NCBI RefSeq assembly: GCF_000428945.1 | Contig: NZ_AUAX01000021.1 | Span: forward strand, 62,001-126,000 | Source: Hamadaea tsunoensis DSM 44101 | GTDB lineage: Bacteria > Actinomycetota > Actinomycetes > Mycobacteriales > Micromonosporaceae | Reading direction: 5' to 3' | Length of the DNA: 64,000 nt | Made by a program: the position numbers and the translations under genes | The notes under the pieces: model-generated | The model's input: only the letters and a program-made list of their open reading frames with translations | Told to the model about the DNA's origin: nothing | Databases searched by the model: none | Shown here: in pieces, positions 42,096 to 50,531 of the stretch | Position numbering within the stretch: the first letter of the stretch is position 1 | Layout of the letters: each line of letters starts with the position of its first letter

Positions 42096-42848
42096 TTAGA
42101 TCGTGTACCCGCCGTCGACCGCGATTCCGGTGCCGGTGAGGTACCGTCCGCCGGGACCCGCCAGGAAGGCCACCGCCTCGGCGATGTCCTCGACCTCCCC
42201 GTAACGGCCCAGTGCCGTCAGCGACCGCTGGAATTCTGCGGTTTCGCCGTCGGCGGGGTTCATGTCGGTGTCGATCGGGCCCGGATCCACGGTCGTGACC
42301 GTGATGCCGCGTGGCCCCAACTCGCGGGCCAGACTCTTGGTGAGCCCGACAAGTGCCGACTTGGCCATCGCCTGCAGGACGAAGTTCGCCCCGGGCACGC
42401 GGCCGTTGAAGCACGAACCGATGCTGATGATCCGCCCGCCGTCGCCCAGGTGTCGGGCGGCGGCCTGCGCGGCTAGAAACACCGACCGGATGTCGATGGC
42501 GATCACCCGGTCCAACTCCGGTTGGGACACTTCCTCGATGCACCCGTAGGCGAGCTCGCCGGCGTTGTTGACAAGAATATCGAGCCGGCCCAGGCTGCGA
42601 ACCGTCTCCTCGACGGCACTGGCCGCGGCGTCCGGCTCTGACAGGTCCGCCCGGAGAACCATCGCCCGGCCGCCATCAACCTCGATCCGTCGAGCAACCG
42701 CATCGGCCTGTTCCCGCGCCCGGACGTACGTCAACGCCACCGTCGCACCCGCGGCGGCCAAGCGGCCGGCGATCGCGGCGCCGATGCCGCGGCTGCCGCC
42801 GGTGACAAGGGCAACTTTGCCTGCCAGATCCTGGTGTGTGTTGTTCAT
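42096..42848 (-). CDS. SDR family protein with an altered catalytic motif
   Basis: 250 aa. The Rossmann motif TGGSRGIGAAIAG, NNAGEL and the C-terminal TGTGIAVDGGYTI mark a FabG-like SDR. Ser is present in ISIGSC. The usual YxxxK, however, reads QAMAK (Gln159, Lys163), so the catalytic Tyr is missing. It may be a non-classical reductase or a binding protein. The ATG at 42848 has no Shine-Dalgarno sequence; a -10-like TAGCAT lies 7 nt before it on the minus strand, suggesting a leaderless message. Divergent from the MerR gene across a perfect operator-like palindrome. Confidence 0.9.
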   Translation of the reverse strand: MNNTHQDLAGKVALVTGGSRGIGAAIAGRLAAAGATVALTYVRAREQADAVARRIEVDGGRAMVLRADLSEPDAAASAVEETVRSLGRLDILVNNAGELAYGCIEEVSQPELDRVIAIDIRSVFLAAQAAARHLGDGGRIISIGSCFNGRVPGANFVLQAMAKSALVGLTKSLARELGPRGITVTTVDPGPIDTDMNPADGETAEFQRSLTALGRYGEVEDIAEAVAFLAGPGGRYLTGTGIAVDGGYTI

Positions 42849-42858
42849 GCAGGCATGC

Positions 42859-42886
42859 TAGAAGTTGACATCAGTGTCAACTTCTA
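42859..42886. promoter_or_regulatory. MerR-type operator, perfect 28-bp inverted repeat
   Basis: Perfect 12-bp arms (TAGAAGTTGACA and its complement) around the 4-nt spacer TCAG. It lies in the 58-bp gap between the SDR gene (start 42848) and the MerR gene (start 42907). Each arm carries TTGACA, so it overlaps a possible -35 element in both directions, as MerR-family sites do. Confidence 0.8.
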
Positions 42887-42906
42887 TCGCCAGTGACGGG
42901 AAGCAC

Positions 42907-43266
42907 ATGCGGATCGGAGAACTTGCCCAGCGCAGCGGAGTTAGCCAACGCTCCCTTCGCTACTACGAGGCACAGGGATTACTGACCGCGCCGCGTACGC
43001 CCGGCGGGCACCGCGACTACGGCGAGTGGGCCATCGACCGCGTGGTACGGATCCAAATGCTGTTCGCGGCGGGCCTGCACAGCCAGAAAATCGCCCAACT
43101 GCTGCCCTGCATGAAGGACGCCGACGGCACCCCGAACGAGCGCGCCACGCCCAAGCTCGTCGCTGAGCTGACCGCCGAACGCCGGCGCATCGACCGCCTC
43201 ATCGCCGACTTGCTGCTGTCCCGCGATGTCCTCGACGAGGCGATCGGCTCGGCGACGTCCGAGTGA
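42907..43266 (+). CDS. MerR family transcriptional regulator
   Basis: 119 aa from ATG 42907 with GGGAAG upstream. N-terminal MerR HTH-wing: MRIGELAQRSGVSQRSLRYY and LTAPRTPGGHRDYGE. A dimerisation helix follows (AERRRIDRLIADLLLSRDVL). One cysteine (in LLPCMKDAD) and a short C-terminus leave the effector unclear. It probably controls the divergent SDR gene and itself through the 28-bp palindrome. Confidence 0.93.
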   Translation: MRIGELAQRSGVSQRSLRYYEAQGLLTAPRTPGGHRDYGEWAIDRVVRIQMLFAAGLHSQKIAQLLPCMKDADGTPNERATPKLVAELTAERRRIDRLIADLLLSRDVLDEAIGSATSE

Positions 43267-43409
43267 TCCACGCCCGGTGACCCGCCAGAAGTCGCGGGCC
43301 GGGGGTTCCCTCTGCGGTCGGTTCTGCGGAGAGGCGCTCCGGTTGTGAGCGATGACGGCAGGCGCTGCGGAATCATCCAGGGATTCGAGCGGCTAGGGCG
43401 ACACCGCCC

Positions 43410-44237
43410 TCACTGCCAGTCGACCCAGCGCAGCAGCGCTCCACCCAGCACCAGGTCCATCTCCTCGCCGCTCAGGTGGGCCAGCGCCGTGCCGAAGAAC
43501 CGCAGGTTGTCCTCATAGGAGCAGGGTAGCCGGGTCCAGTCGCTGCCCCAGAACACGCGGTCCGGTCCGAAGGCGTCCACGACACGCCGGAGCGGATCGT
43601 GGACATCGGCGAACGGGTAAGGCTCCCGCGAGTGGCAGGGTAGCGCGGAGGCCTTGACCGCCACGTTGGGCAGCCGCGCCAGAGCGAGCAGGTCGGGCAG
43701 GTCGGCGTACGCCTCGGCGCCGGTCTTCTCCACCGGAATGGCGAGGTGGTCGACCACCAGCCGCAGACCGGGGTGGCGCTGGGCGACCCGGCCCAGATCC
43801 CGTACCAGACCAGGCGGGTAGACCATGACCGGCAGGCCCGCGTCGCCCGCCGCGGCCCAGAACCACTCCGTCGCGCCGTCGAGGAACGCGCCGCGCAGCG
43901 GCTCGCGATGGAGGGTGACGCGAACCCCGAGCAAGCCGGGCGCATCGCGCCAGCCGGGCAGCAGCCGCGCGTGGCCTGGTTCGGTCAGCGGTACGCGCCC
44001 CATCACTGCGAACCTGTCGGGGTGGGCCCGCGCCGCGGCGAGCGCGACGTCGTTACGGTCGCCTTCCCACGACGGCGGCACCAGCACAGCCCGGCCCACG
44101 CCCGCCGCGTCGAGCACCGCGAGCACCTCGGTGCTGTCGGGCGGCACAGGGCGGTGCGCGGTGTGGCGCGCGTGGGCGGGCCACGGCCGGGCCTCGGAGT
44201 GTACGCCCCACACGTGCACCTGGGCGTCGACGAGCAT
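43410..44237 (-). CDS. Amidohydrolase family 2 metal-dependent hydrolase
   Basis: 275 aa from ATG 44237, sharing one base with the previous stop (TGATG). It is a TIM-barrel amidohydrolase: MLVDAQVHVWG carries the metal-site region (only the second His of the usual HxH is kept, as in several members), VVDHLAIP supplies a His, and VFWGSDWTRLP the Asp. Relatives are 2-pyrone-4,6-dicarboxylate hydrolase and other lactonases or decarboxylases. Last gene of a four-gene overlapping operon. Confidence 0.88.
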   Translation of the reverse strand: MLVDAQVHVWGVHSEARPWPAHARHTAHRPVPPDSTEVLAVLDAAGVGRAVLVPPSWEGDRNDVALAAARAHPDRFAVMGRVPLTEPGHARLLPGWRDAPGLLGVRVTLHREPLRGAFLDGATEWFWAAAGDAGLPVMVYPPGLVRDLGRVAQRHPGLRLVVDHLAIPVEKTGAEAYADLPDLLALARLPNVAVKASALPCHSREPYPFADVHDPLRRVVDAFGPDRVFWGSDWTRLPCSYEDNLRFFGTALAHLSGEEMDLVLGGALLRWVDWQ

Positions 44238-45385
44238 CAGCCGCCTGCCGGGGCGAGTTCGGTGATGATCGCGGTGGTGACCGCGGACGCGGGCGACGCG
44301 CGGTGTGCGCCGACGAGGTCGTAGGTGAGCACCTCGCCCTTGCTGAGGACGGCGCGTACGGCCGACTGGATGTTGTCGGCGGCGGCGAGCAGCGTTTTGT
44401 CGTCGCGCTGCTCGCCGAGCCAGGTCAGCATCTCGGCGGCGGCGAGGATGGTCGCCATGGGATTGACTCGGTCCTCGCCCACGTGCTTGGGCGCGGAGCC
44501 GTGGATGGGTTCGAACATGGCGTGCCGGTCGCCGATGTTGCAGCCTACGGACATGCCCATGCCGCCTTGGAGCGCTGCGGCCAGTTCGGTGATGATGTCG
44601 CCGAACATGTTGGGCGCGACCACGACGTCGTAGTGCTCCGGCTGCCGTACGAGCCACTGGGTGAACGCGTCGACCAGCACGACCTCGCGCTCCACGATGG
44701 GGTATTCCGCGCCGATCTCGTGCAGGACGCGCACGAACAGCCTGCAGCCGTGCAGGATGTTGTCCTTGACCACGCAGGTGACCCGCCGTACGCCGTCGGG
44801 CCGGACCCGGTCGGGGCGGATGGCGGCCTCGAACGCGCGACGGATGATGCGTTCGGTGGCGGGACGGGTGACGACGCGGGTGTCGATGGCGACGTCCATC
44901 TCGCCGGCGGCCATCATCTTTCCACCGATGCCGGAATACAGGTCCTCGGTGTTCTCCCGGAAGAACAGCATGTCGACGTCCTCGGGCTCCCACACCTGAC
45001 GGTGCCGGCCGGAGATCAGGTGCCGCACGCCGGGTAGCAGTTTCACCGGGCGCATGTTGGCGTACAGGTCGAGGTTGAGGCGGTTGCCGACGATGGCCGA
45101 CCAGCCCGCCATCTTCCCGTCCGGGCGCAGGAGTGTGCCGGAGCCGTCCTCGGCGGGCCAGCCGATCGCACCGAGTAGCAGGGCGTCGGCGTCGGCGCAG
45201 CGCTGCGCCGAGCCGTCCGGCCAGTCCTGGCCGTGTTCGAGGAAATACCGGGCCCCGCAGGGGATCTCGTCGTAGGCGAGGTCCAGCCCGTGGACGGCCG
45301 CGGCGGCGTCGAGCACCCGCCGGGCCTGCCCGACGACCTCGGCGCCCACGCCGTCGCCGGGCAGTAGCGCAATGGTGTAGGTCAT
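44237..45385 (-). CDS. Isopropylmalate/tartrate/isocitrate dehydrogenase family protein
   Basis: 382 aa from ATG 45385, overlapping the previous stop (ATGA). Beta-decarboxylating dehydrogenase: LLPGDGVGAEVV at the start, FFRENTEDLYSG, the catalytic Lys in VVKDNIL, the metal ligands in 'DVVVAPNMFGDIITE' and the NAD loop FEPIHGSAPKHVG. Oxidises a 2-hydroxy acid with loss of CO2. It is unlikely to be the housekeeping LeuB because it sits among acyl-CoA-dehydrogenase-like genes with no leucine genes nearby. Confidence 0.92.
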   Translation of the reverse strand: MTYTIALLPGDGVGAEVVGQARRVLDAAAAVHGLDLAYDEIPCGARYFLEHGQDWPDGSAQRCADADALLLGAIGWPAEDGSGTLLRPDGKMAGWSAIVGNRLNLDLYANMRPVKLLPGVRHLISGRHRQVWEPEDVDMLFFRENTEDLYSGIGGKMMAAGEMDVAIDTRVVTRPATERIIRRAFEAAIRPDRVRPDGVRRVTCVVKDNILHGCRLFVRVLHEIGAEYPIVEREVVLVDAFTQWLVRQPEHYDVVVAPNMFGDIITELAAALQGGMGMSVGCNIGDRHAMFEPIHGSAPKHVGEDRVNPMATILAAAEMLTWLGEQRDDKTLLAAADNIQSAVRAVLSKGEVLTYDLVGAHRASPASAVTTAIITELAPAGG

Positions 45386-46581
45386 GTGTTCGCTCCCGTC
45401 AGTCCGTGCGGATCGAGGTCGAGCCCGGTTCCGTCCAGCCGGTCGAACGGCTGGTAGACCGGTGGTAGGCCGATCTGTTGGGCGACGAGTTCGCGGAGCC
45501 GGTTGGACGCGAAGCCGCCGATGACGTTCATGGGCGCGTCGCGATACAACCGTTCCACGGTGTTGCCCGGTGTGAGGCCGCGCGAACCGAGCACCTGAAC
45601 GGCGCGGTTGGTGGCGTGTACGGCCATCTCCGTGGCGTACGGCTTGAGCATGCCGACGAGGTCCTGCACGAGCCGTCCCTCGGTGCGGTGCCACGCGCAG
45701 CGGTACGCGAGCAGGCGGGCGGCGTCGATCTCGGTACGCGTCTGCGCCAGGGCGGACTGCACAGCCTCCATGTGCCCGAGGACGCGGCCGAACGCGAACT
45801 GCGAGCGCGCCTGGTCCACGGCGGCCTCCAGCGCGGACTCGGCGATCGCGATGGCGGCGATGGAGATGAACAGCCAGCCCCACGCCATGCCTTCGGGGAA
45901 CTGTTCGAGCCGCAGGGGCAGGACGTTCCTGGCGTCCACGTGAGCGTTGTCGAACACGAGGCCGCCCCATGGCATCGCGCGCAGTCCGATGTGGGGCATG
46001 CTGTAGGTGCGTACGCGCTCCTGCCGCAGGTCGACGAGCGCGTAGCACCAGCCGTCCTCGTGGTCGGGCAGGCGAGCGAAAACGACGCCGAGGTCGGCGT
46101 TGGTGGCATTGGTGATACGGGCTTTCTCGCCGCTGATCGTGTAGTGGTCGCCGGATCGGCGCACCGTCGTGGTGTATGTGCCCGCGTCGCTGCCGGAGGT
46201 GGTCTCCACGACCGGGAAGCACGCGATCCGCTCGCCGCTGACCAGGGAATCGATCAGGCTCCGGTGGTCGTCCAGGTTGCCGTAGGCGCTGATGAGCTTC
46301 ACACAGACGAGCGCGGACATGGTCGCCGACCAGAACGTGCTCGGGCACGCACGGGCCAGCGTTTCCATCGCCATTGCCTGCGCTGGTCCGTCAAGACCGA
46401 ACCCGCCCAGCTCTTTGGGGTGGAATACCCGCAGGTAGCCGCTGTCGACGACGTCGCGCCAGTTCTCCACCGGTAGCACGCCGGTCTCGTCCGCGGCCTG
46501 CGCGCGCTCGGCGATGCCGGTGAACCGCTCCTGGAGGTGGGTGAGCAGTTTCTGCGCGTCGGCGTCGATCGAGTAGTCCAT
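45382..46581 (-). CDS. Acyl-CoA dehydrogenase-like flavoprotein without the usual catalytic Glu
   Basis: 399 aa from ATG 46581 with GAGGAG upstream. Full acyl-CoA dehydrogenase layout: N-terminal helices with FHPKELGGFGLDG, the flavin-binding beta domain (PVVETTSGSDAGTY, KARITNATNA) and the C-terminal helical bundle (SQFAFGRVLGHMEAVQSALA, VLGSRGL, VERLYRDAPMNVIGG). In most members the last region reads I-x-E-G-T with the catalytic Glu; here it is I-G355-G-F. It may be one of the ACAD-fold monooxygenases or desaturases, or use another residue. Confidence 0.88.
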   Translation of the reverse strand: MDYSIDADAQKLLTHLQERFTGIAERAQAADETGVLPVENWRDVVDSGYLRVFHPKELGGFGLDGPAQAMAMETLARACPSTFWSATMSALVCVKLISAYGNLDDHRSLIDSLVSGERIACFPVVETTSGSDAGTYTTTVRRSGDHYTISGEKARITNATNADLGVVFARLPDHEDGWCYALVDLRQERVRTYSMPHIGLRAMPWGGLVFDNAHVDARNVLPLRLEQFPEGMAWGWLFISIAAIAIAESALEAAVDQARSQFAFGRVLGHMEAVQSALAQTRTEIDAARLLAYRCAWHRTEGRLVQDLVGMLKPYATEMAVHATNRAVQVLGSRGLTPGNTVERLYRDAPMNVIGGFASNRLRELVAQQIGLPPVYQPFDRLDGTGLDLDPHGLTGANT

Positions 46582-46591
46582 GGAGTGCTCC

Positions 46592-47704
46592 TCAGTTCGC
46601 GGTGAGAGCGAGCAGTGGGTGGGCGACGGCCGCGCGTAGGACCTCGGTCCCGCCGGCGGCTGCGGTGAACGCGGGCCAATCGCGGTGCAGCCGGGCCACC
46701 ACCGGGTCGGGGTCTTCGCCCGCGAGCTCAGCGGCCAGGCGGGTCGCGCCGGGCAAGGCACCGGCGAGGAACAGCTTGGCGGCGGCCGGGTTCTGCCGGG
46801 GGACCTCGGCCAGCGTTCCCAACTCCCAGGCAGCGCGGTGGAGCAGGCCGCTGGCGAGTTCGGCGGAGGTGTGCACATCGACCACCGCCAGCCGTACCGA
46901 CTGCGAGCGGGCGAGGTCGGACGTGGCGGCCAGTTCCGTTGCACGCCGGGCCAGGAGGCGCAGCAGCCCCAGCCATGGAGCGGCGACCAGCGTCCGGTCC
47001 AGGGCGGCGAGTAGCGGCACGAGTTGCTGTGCCGCCGCGCCGGGCGCGCCGAGCACCGCGTCGTGGCCGACCTCGCAGCCGACCAGCTCCACCTCGCCGA
47101 TGGGGCAGGTCCGCAGCACGGCGGGTTCGGTGCTGCGTACGGACAGGCCGGGTGTCTCACGATCGAGGAGGAACGCGGTGCGTCGACCGTGGTCGGTCAC
47201 GGCGGTCAGCAGGAACGTGCCCGCGACCGGCGCGTTGATCGTGTTGTGCAGGGCGCCGTCCAGCCGCCAGCCGTTCGGGGTGCGGACGGCGTGGACGCCT
47301 GGTGCGCCGCCGGTGGTCTCGGCCAGGGCTACGGCCGCGACCCGCTCGCCGGAGGCGATCGCGGGTAGGAGCCGTTCGCGCTGGTGGACCGATCCCAGGA
47401 ACGAGATCGGTACGCCGCACAGCGCGCTGTGAGCGGTCACCGACAGCGCCAGTCCGGGGTCGCCGGAGCCCTCGCCGAAGCCCTCCAGCAGGGCAACGGC
47501 CTCCAACGGTGTGGCGCCGCCGCCGCCGTGAACGGCCGGGAGCGCGATGGCCAGCACGCCGTGTTTGGCGAGTTCGGTGAACAGCACGGGGTCCCACTCG
47601 GCGTGCCGGTCCCGGGCGGCTGTGCTTTCCTCGACGAGAACGCGGCCCGCGCGCCTGCCCCTGTTGTGGAGTTCAGGCAGCTCACCATCGAAGGTGAGAT
47701 TCAT
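46592..47704 (-). CDS. Acyl-CoA dehydrogenase-like protein, divergent
   Basis: 370 aa, 10 bp upstream of its paralogue and in the same direction. The N-terminal domain (FTELAKHGVLAIALPAVHGG) and beta domain (AVALAETTGG, LDGALHNTINAPVAGTF) fit the family. The C-terminal helical domain is shortened and reads AAGGTEVLRAAV where the catalytic EGT region should be, so the Glu is absent here too. The two proteins may form a hetero-oligomer, as in two-subunit ACAD systems of actinobacteria. Substrate unknown. Confidence 0.85.
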   Translation of the reverse strand: MNLTFDGELPELHNRGRRAGRVLVEESTAARDRHAEWDPVLFTELAKHGVLAIALPAVHGGGGATPLEAVALLEGFGEGSGDPGLALSVTAHSALCGVPISFLGSVHQRERLLPAIASGERVAAVALAETTGGAPGVHAVRTPNGWRLDGALHNTINAPVAGTFLLTAVTDHGRRTAFLLDRETPGLSVRSTEPAVLRTCPIGEVELVGCEVGHDAVLGAPGAAAQQLVPLLAALDRTLVAAPWLGLLRLLARRATELAATSDLARSQSVRLAVVDVHTSAELASGLLHRAAWELGTLAEVPRQNPAAAKLFLAGALPGATRLAAELAGEDPDPVVARLHRDWPAFTAAAGGTEVLRAAVAHPLLALTAN

Positions 47705-47735
47705 ACTTCGCGTTACCCTTCAGTGCGATGAGAGG

Positions 47736-47774
47736 GGTGTGGTCCGGCCTGGTGGCGATCGGACGGACCACACC
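47736..47774 (-). terminator. Hairpin between the U32-like gene and the ACAD operon
   Basis: Perfect 11-bp arms (47736-47746, 47764-47774) in the 101-bp gap after the U32-like stop. It should reduce read-through into the ACAD genes. Confidence 0.6.
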
Positions 47775-47805
47775 GTTACGAGACGTGTCCCAGTGCCGCC
47801 GGCAC

Positions 47806-48762
47806 TCAGACCTTGACCGGCACACAGCGGTGCGGCGACTTGTCGCTGATGTACTCCGCCTCGACGCCGGACTTCCGCAGGTACTCCAGGCACAGCCCGA
47901 CGCGCTGTACGCGCTGGCGGATGGTGTTCTCGTTCACCGGGTCGTGCGGGTGGGACTGAGCGCTGGCACCGATCTTGAGCATCATCGGCGAGCAGATCTG
48001 AACAAGTTCGGGGACCTCGTAGAACCGGATGAAGCCGCCTTTGCTGCCGTAGACGTCGGTCGGCAGATCGATGGTCAGGTCCGGGGCCGCCTTGCGCATG
48101 TCCTGCAGGACCGCGAGGCCCAGGTCATGCATGGTGGTGACACTGTCCGCGCCGTTCTCCTTGTAGACCTTTGCCGTCATCGGGTTGGACACGATGCAGT
48201 GCGACGACGACTTGATCATCAAATCGGCGGGCAGCACACCGGCGTCGCGCATCTCCTTGAGCATCCGGATGACGCCGAGGTCGTAGGCGATCAGGCCGCG
48301 GCACCCCATCTCGGTCAGTCGCAGCGCCTCCTCGGCCGTCTGCGCGAGCGCGTCGTTGTTGTTGATGCGGCGGCCCTGCGAGGCGCCGAAACCGCCCCGG
48401 TAGAAGGCCGCTTTGCGGTCGTATTCCGGGCGCGGGCCCAGCGCGAACACCATGCCGACGCCGTTCTCCCGGCACAGCGCGAGCATGTCGAGCACCTCGG
48501 CGTCCGACAGCAGCATCGCGCCCAGCGTCTCGTTGAACCGGGTGACCGGCAGGCCTTCGGCCTGGAGCATGCCCAGGGTGGCCTCCAGCACGCGGAAGTT
48601 GTTGACGACGGGGATCTCCACGCCGTAGTGGCCGCCGTCCGCGAACTCGATCCCGGACGCCTCCAGCGGGATCTCGTCGCTGTAGGGAAGCCCGTTGTCG
48701 CGCAGCCACGTGCGGGCACGTGAAGCGCCGCGCGTGACGTCAATCTGCAAAGTACCGGTCAT
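47806..48762 (-). CDS. Peptidase U32-like TIM-barrel protein
   Basis: 318 aa; ATG 48762 has GGGGGA upstream. The sequence follows the U32 pattern of 'Ga.glia.DlG.l..l.e' then 'ss.cvsN...a.vy.e.Ga': CRGLIAYDLGVIRMLKEMRD, then IKSSSHCIVSNPMTAKVYKE and NGADSVTTMHDLGLAVLQDM. Members include collagenase-type peptidases and Fe-S hydroxylation factors of ubiquinone and rRNA. Six cysteines are spread along the chain, but I see no clear four-Cys Fe-S motif. Function here unknown; the family assignment is by pattern. Confidence 0.65.
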   Translation of the reverse strand: MTGTLQIDVTRGASRARTWLRDNGLPYSDEIPLEASGIEFADGGHYGVEIPVVNNFRVLEATLGMLQAEGLPVTRFNETLGAMLLSDAEVLDMLALCRENGVGMVFALGPRPEYDRKAAFYRGGFGASQGRRINNNDALAQTAEEALRLTEMGCRGLIAYDLGVIRMLKEMRDAGVLPADLMIKSSSHCIVSNPMTAKVYKENGADSVTTMHDLGLAVLQDMRKAAPDLTIDLPTDVYGSKGGFIRFYEVPELVQICSPMMLKIGASAQSHPHDPVNENTIRQRVQRVGLCLEYLRKSGVEAEYISDKSPHRCVPVKV

Positions 48763-49532
48763 CGAATCCCCCTAGATTACGAAGACATGGGTCAAGGGTG
48801 GGTAGTGCACAAGTCCATCGACGCGCAGGTGTCGAACGATACTGACAAACATCGATCTAAGAAGATGGTCAGCCGGCTGTGGCGGCCGGGATTCCCCGGC
48901 GAAGCTGGATGAATTCATCGATTGCGTCGATGTCGCGGCTGCGGGTATGAACGGATACCGCGCATGGGGCAGCGTCGTTACGCAGCTTCGGGAATCCGAC
49001 GTGCCGCCAGGTGGATCGGTGCGGTGCTCCCTCGCGACCCGCGCGGCCGTTGGCCGTTCGGGGCGGTCACCGGAGGTGCCACGCCTTTGGCCACGTCATG
49101 TCGGACGTTGTGGTCCAGGCGAAGCGGTGTGGGTGGGTGCCGTGGTGTGGTCGTCGAATATTCACCTTTCTTCCTGATTGGACAGACCTTCTGACCTGAC
49201 AATTGAGGGCAGCGACCTCAACTACCGGGTGGGTTGCTCGACCCGCTCTTCCCCCCATGATCATAATGTGAGGCGTTGGAGCAGGGCTTTCTGCACCGTG
49301 TCGCGTTCGTCCATAAGGGACATCGGCCACGGCCGATCGCACTCACTATCACGCCACAAGATTCGCGATCATGCAAACACCTATGCCCGCACCAGCTGAG
49401 CAGTCATTCGCAGGCAACTTGCGGTGCAAAGTGGCAGGTCAGCGCGTCGGTCGCGCCGCAACAGCACGGAAGTGATTTAAGTCATACTTTCATTTGTCCT
49501 GCACGAAGCATTCAAGTGGAAAGCTCTGGCAC
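48763..49532. other. 770-bp intergenic region between divergent units
   Basis: It separates the U32-like gene (minus) from the MDR gene (plus) and must hold both promoters. Visible elements are the palindrome GATGAATTCATC (48908-48919) running into CATCGA-N5-TCGATG (48916-48932), and TTGAGG/CCTCAA (49203-49221). Two frames of 75-90 codons are open but resemble nothing known. Its length and uneven composition suggest a lost gene. Confidence 0.4.
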
Positions 49533-50531
49533 ATGGCAGTCAATGTCCGGTTCCACCAACTCGGCGGTCCCGAGGTGCTGCAACTCGACGACATACCGAT
49601 TCGGGAGCCACGACCAGGAGAACTGCATCTCCGGGTGCATGCCATCGGGCTGAATCGGGCGGAGGTGAACTTCCGTCGTGGTCACTACATCGACAAACCG
49701 CGCGATTTACCGTGCGGGCTCGGATATGAAGCGGCGGGAACGGTGGTGCGCGTCGGACCGGGTGTGACCGGATTCCGCGCCGGTCAGCCGGTGAGCGTTG
49801 TACCCGCGTTCTCGCAGAACGACTACGGCACCTACGGCGAGGAGATCGTGGTGCCCGCCTCGGCCGTCGTCCGGCTGCCCGCCTCAGTCGACCCCGTGAC
49901 CAGCGCCGCCGCCTGGATGCAGTACCTCACGCCGTACGGCGCGCTGGTCGACATCGGCGGGATCCGCGCGGGCGACGTGGTCGTGGTGACTGCCGCGACC
50001 AGCAGCGTCGGCCTGGCCACGATCCAGCTCGCCCGCCTGGTGGGCGCGGTGCCCATCGCCGTCGTGCGGTCGGCGGACAAGGCCGACGCCGTACTCGCCG
50101 CAGGCGCGGAGCGGGTCGTGACCGTCGGCGAGGACCTGGTCGAGACGGTGCGCGAGGTCACCGACGGACGTGGCGCCGACTTCGTGTTCGACGCCGTGGC
50201 CGGCCCCGGCGTCCACGAACTGGCGCGGGCCACGGCCACCGGCGGTCAGCTGATCGTCCACGGCACGCTCAGCGGCGAGCCCACCCCATTCCCCGGCACC
50301 GACGGCATGCGCGCCCTCGTGATGCGCAGCTACACGCTGTTCGAGTTCACCTACGTGCAGCACCGGCTGCGCCGGGCGGAGCGATTCATCAGCACGGGCC
50401 TGGCCTCCGGAGCGCTGCGCCCGGTCGTGGACCGTACCTTCGACCTGACCGAAATCGTGCAAGCGCACAGCTATCTGGAGTCGGAAGCGCAGACCGGCAA
50501 GGTCGTGGTCACCGTCCGGGGGCACTCGTGA
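49533..50531 (+). CDS. Zinc-independent MDR family oxidoreductase (quinone reductase-like)
   Basis: 332 aa from ATG 49533, with GGAAAG upstream. MDR fold: VRFHQLGGPEVLQLDDIPI at the start, GYEAAGTVVRVGPGVTGF, and the cofactor motif TAATSSVGLATIQLA (serine-containing variant of GGVG). Catalytic zinc ligands are not evident, which places it nearer quinone/enoyl reductases than alcohol dehydrogenases. Its stop overlaps the GTG of the LLM gene, so the two act together, perhaps on an unsaturated intermediate of the cluster. Confidence 0.9.
   Translation: MAVNVRFHQLGGPEVLQLDDIPIREPRPGELHLRVHAIGLNRAEVNFRRGHYIDKPRDLPCGLGYEAAGTVVRVGPGVTGFRAGQPVSVVPAFSQNDYGTYGEEIVVPASAVVRLPASVDPVTSAAAWMQYLTPYGALVDIGGIRAGDVVVVTAATSSVGLATIQLARLVGAVPIAVVRSADKADAVLAAGAERVVTVGEDLVETVREVTDGRGADFVFDAVAGPGVHELARATATGGQLIVHGTLSGEPTPFPGTDGMRALVMRSYTLFEFTYVQHRLRRAERFISTGLASGALRPVVDRTFDLTEIVQAHSYLESEAQTGKVVVTVRGHS

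Noticed and set aside
49470-49495. TTTAAGTCATACTTTC as a fifth LAL site
   Set aside because: It matches only the left half of the motif, and the GACT half is absent.
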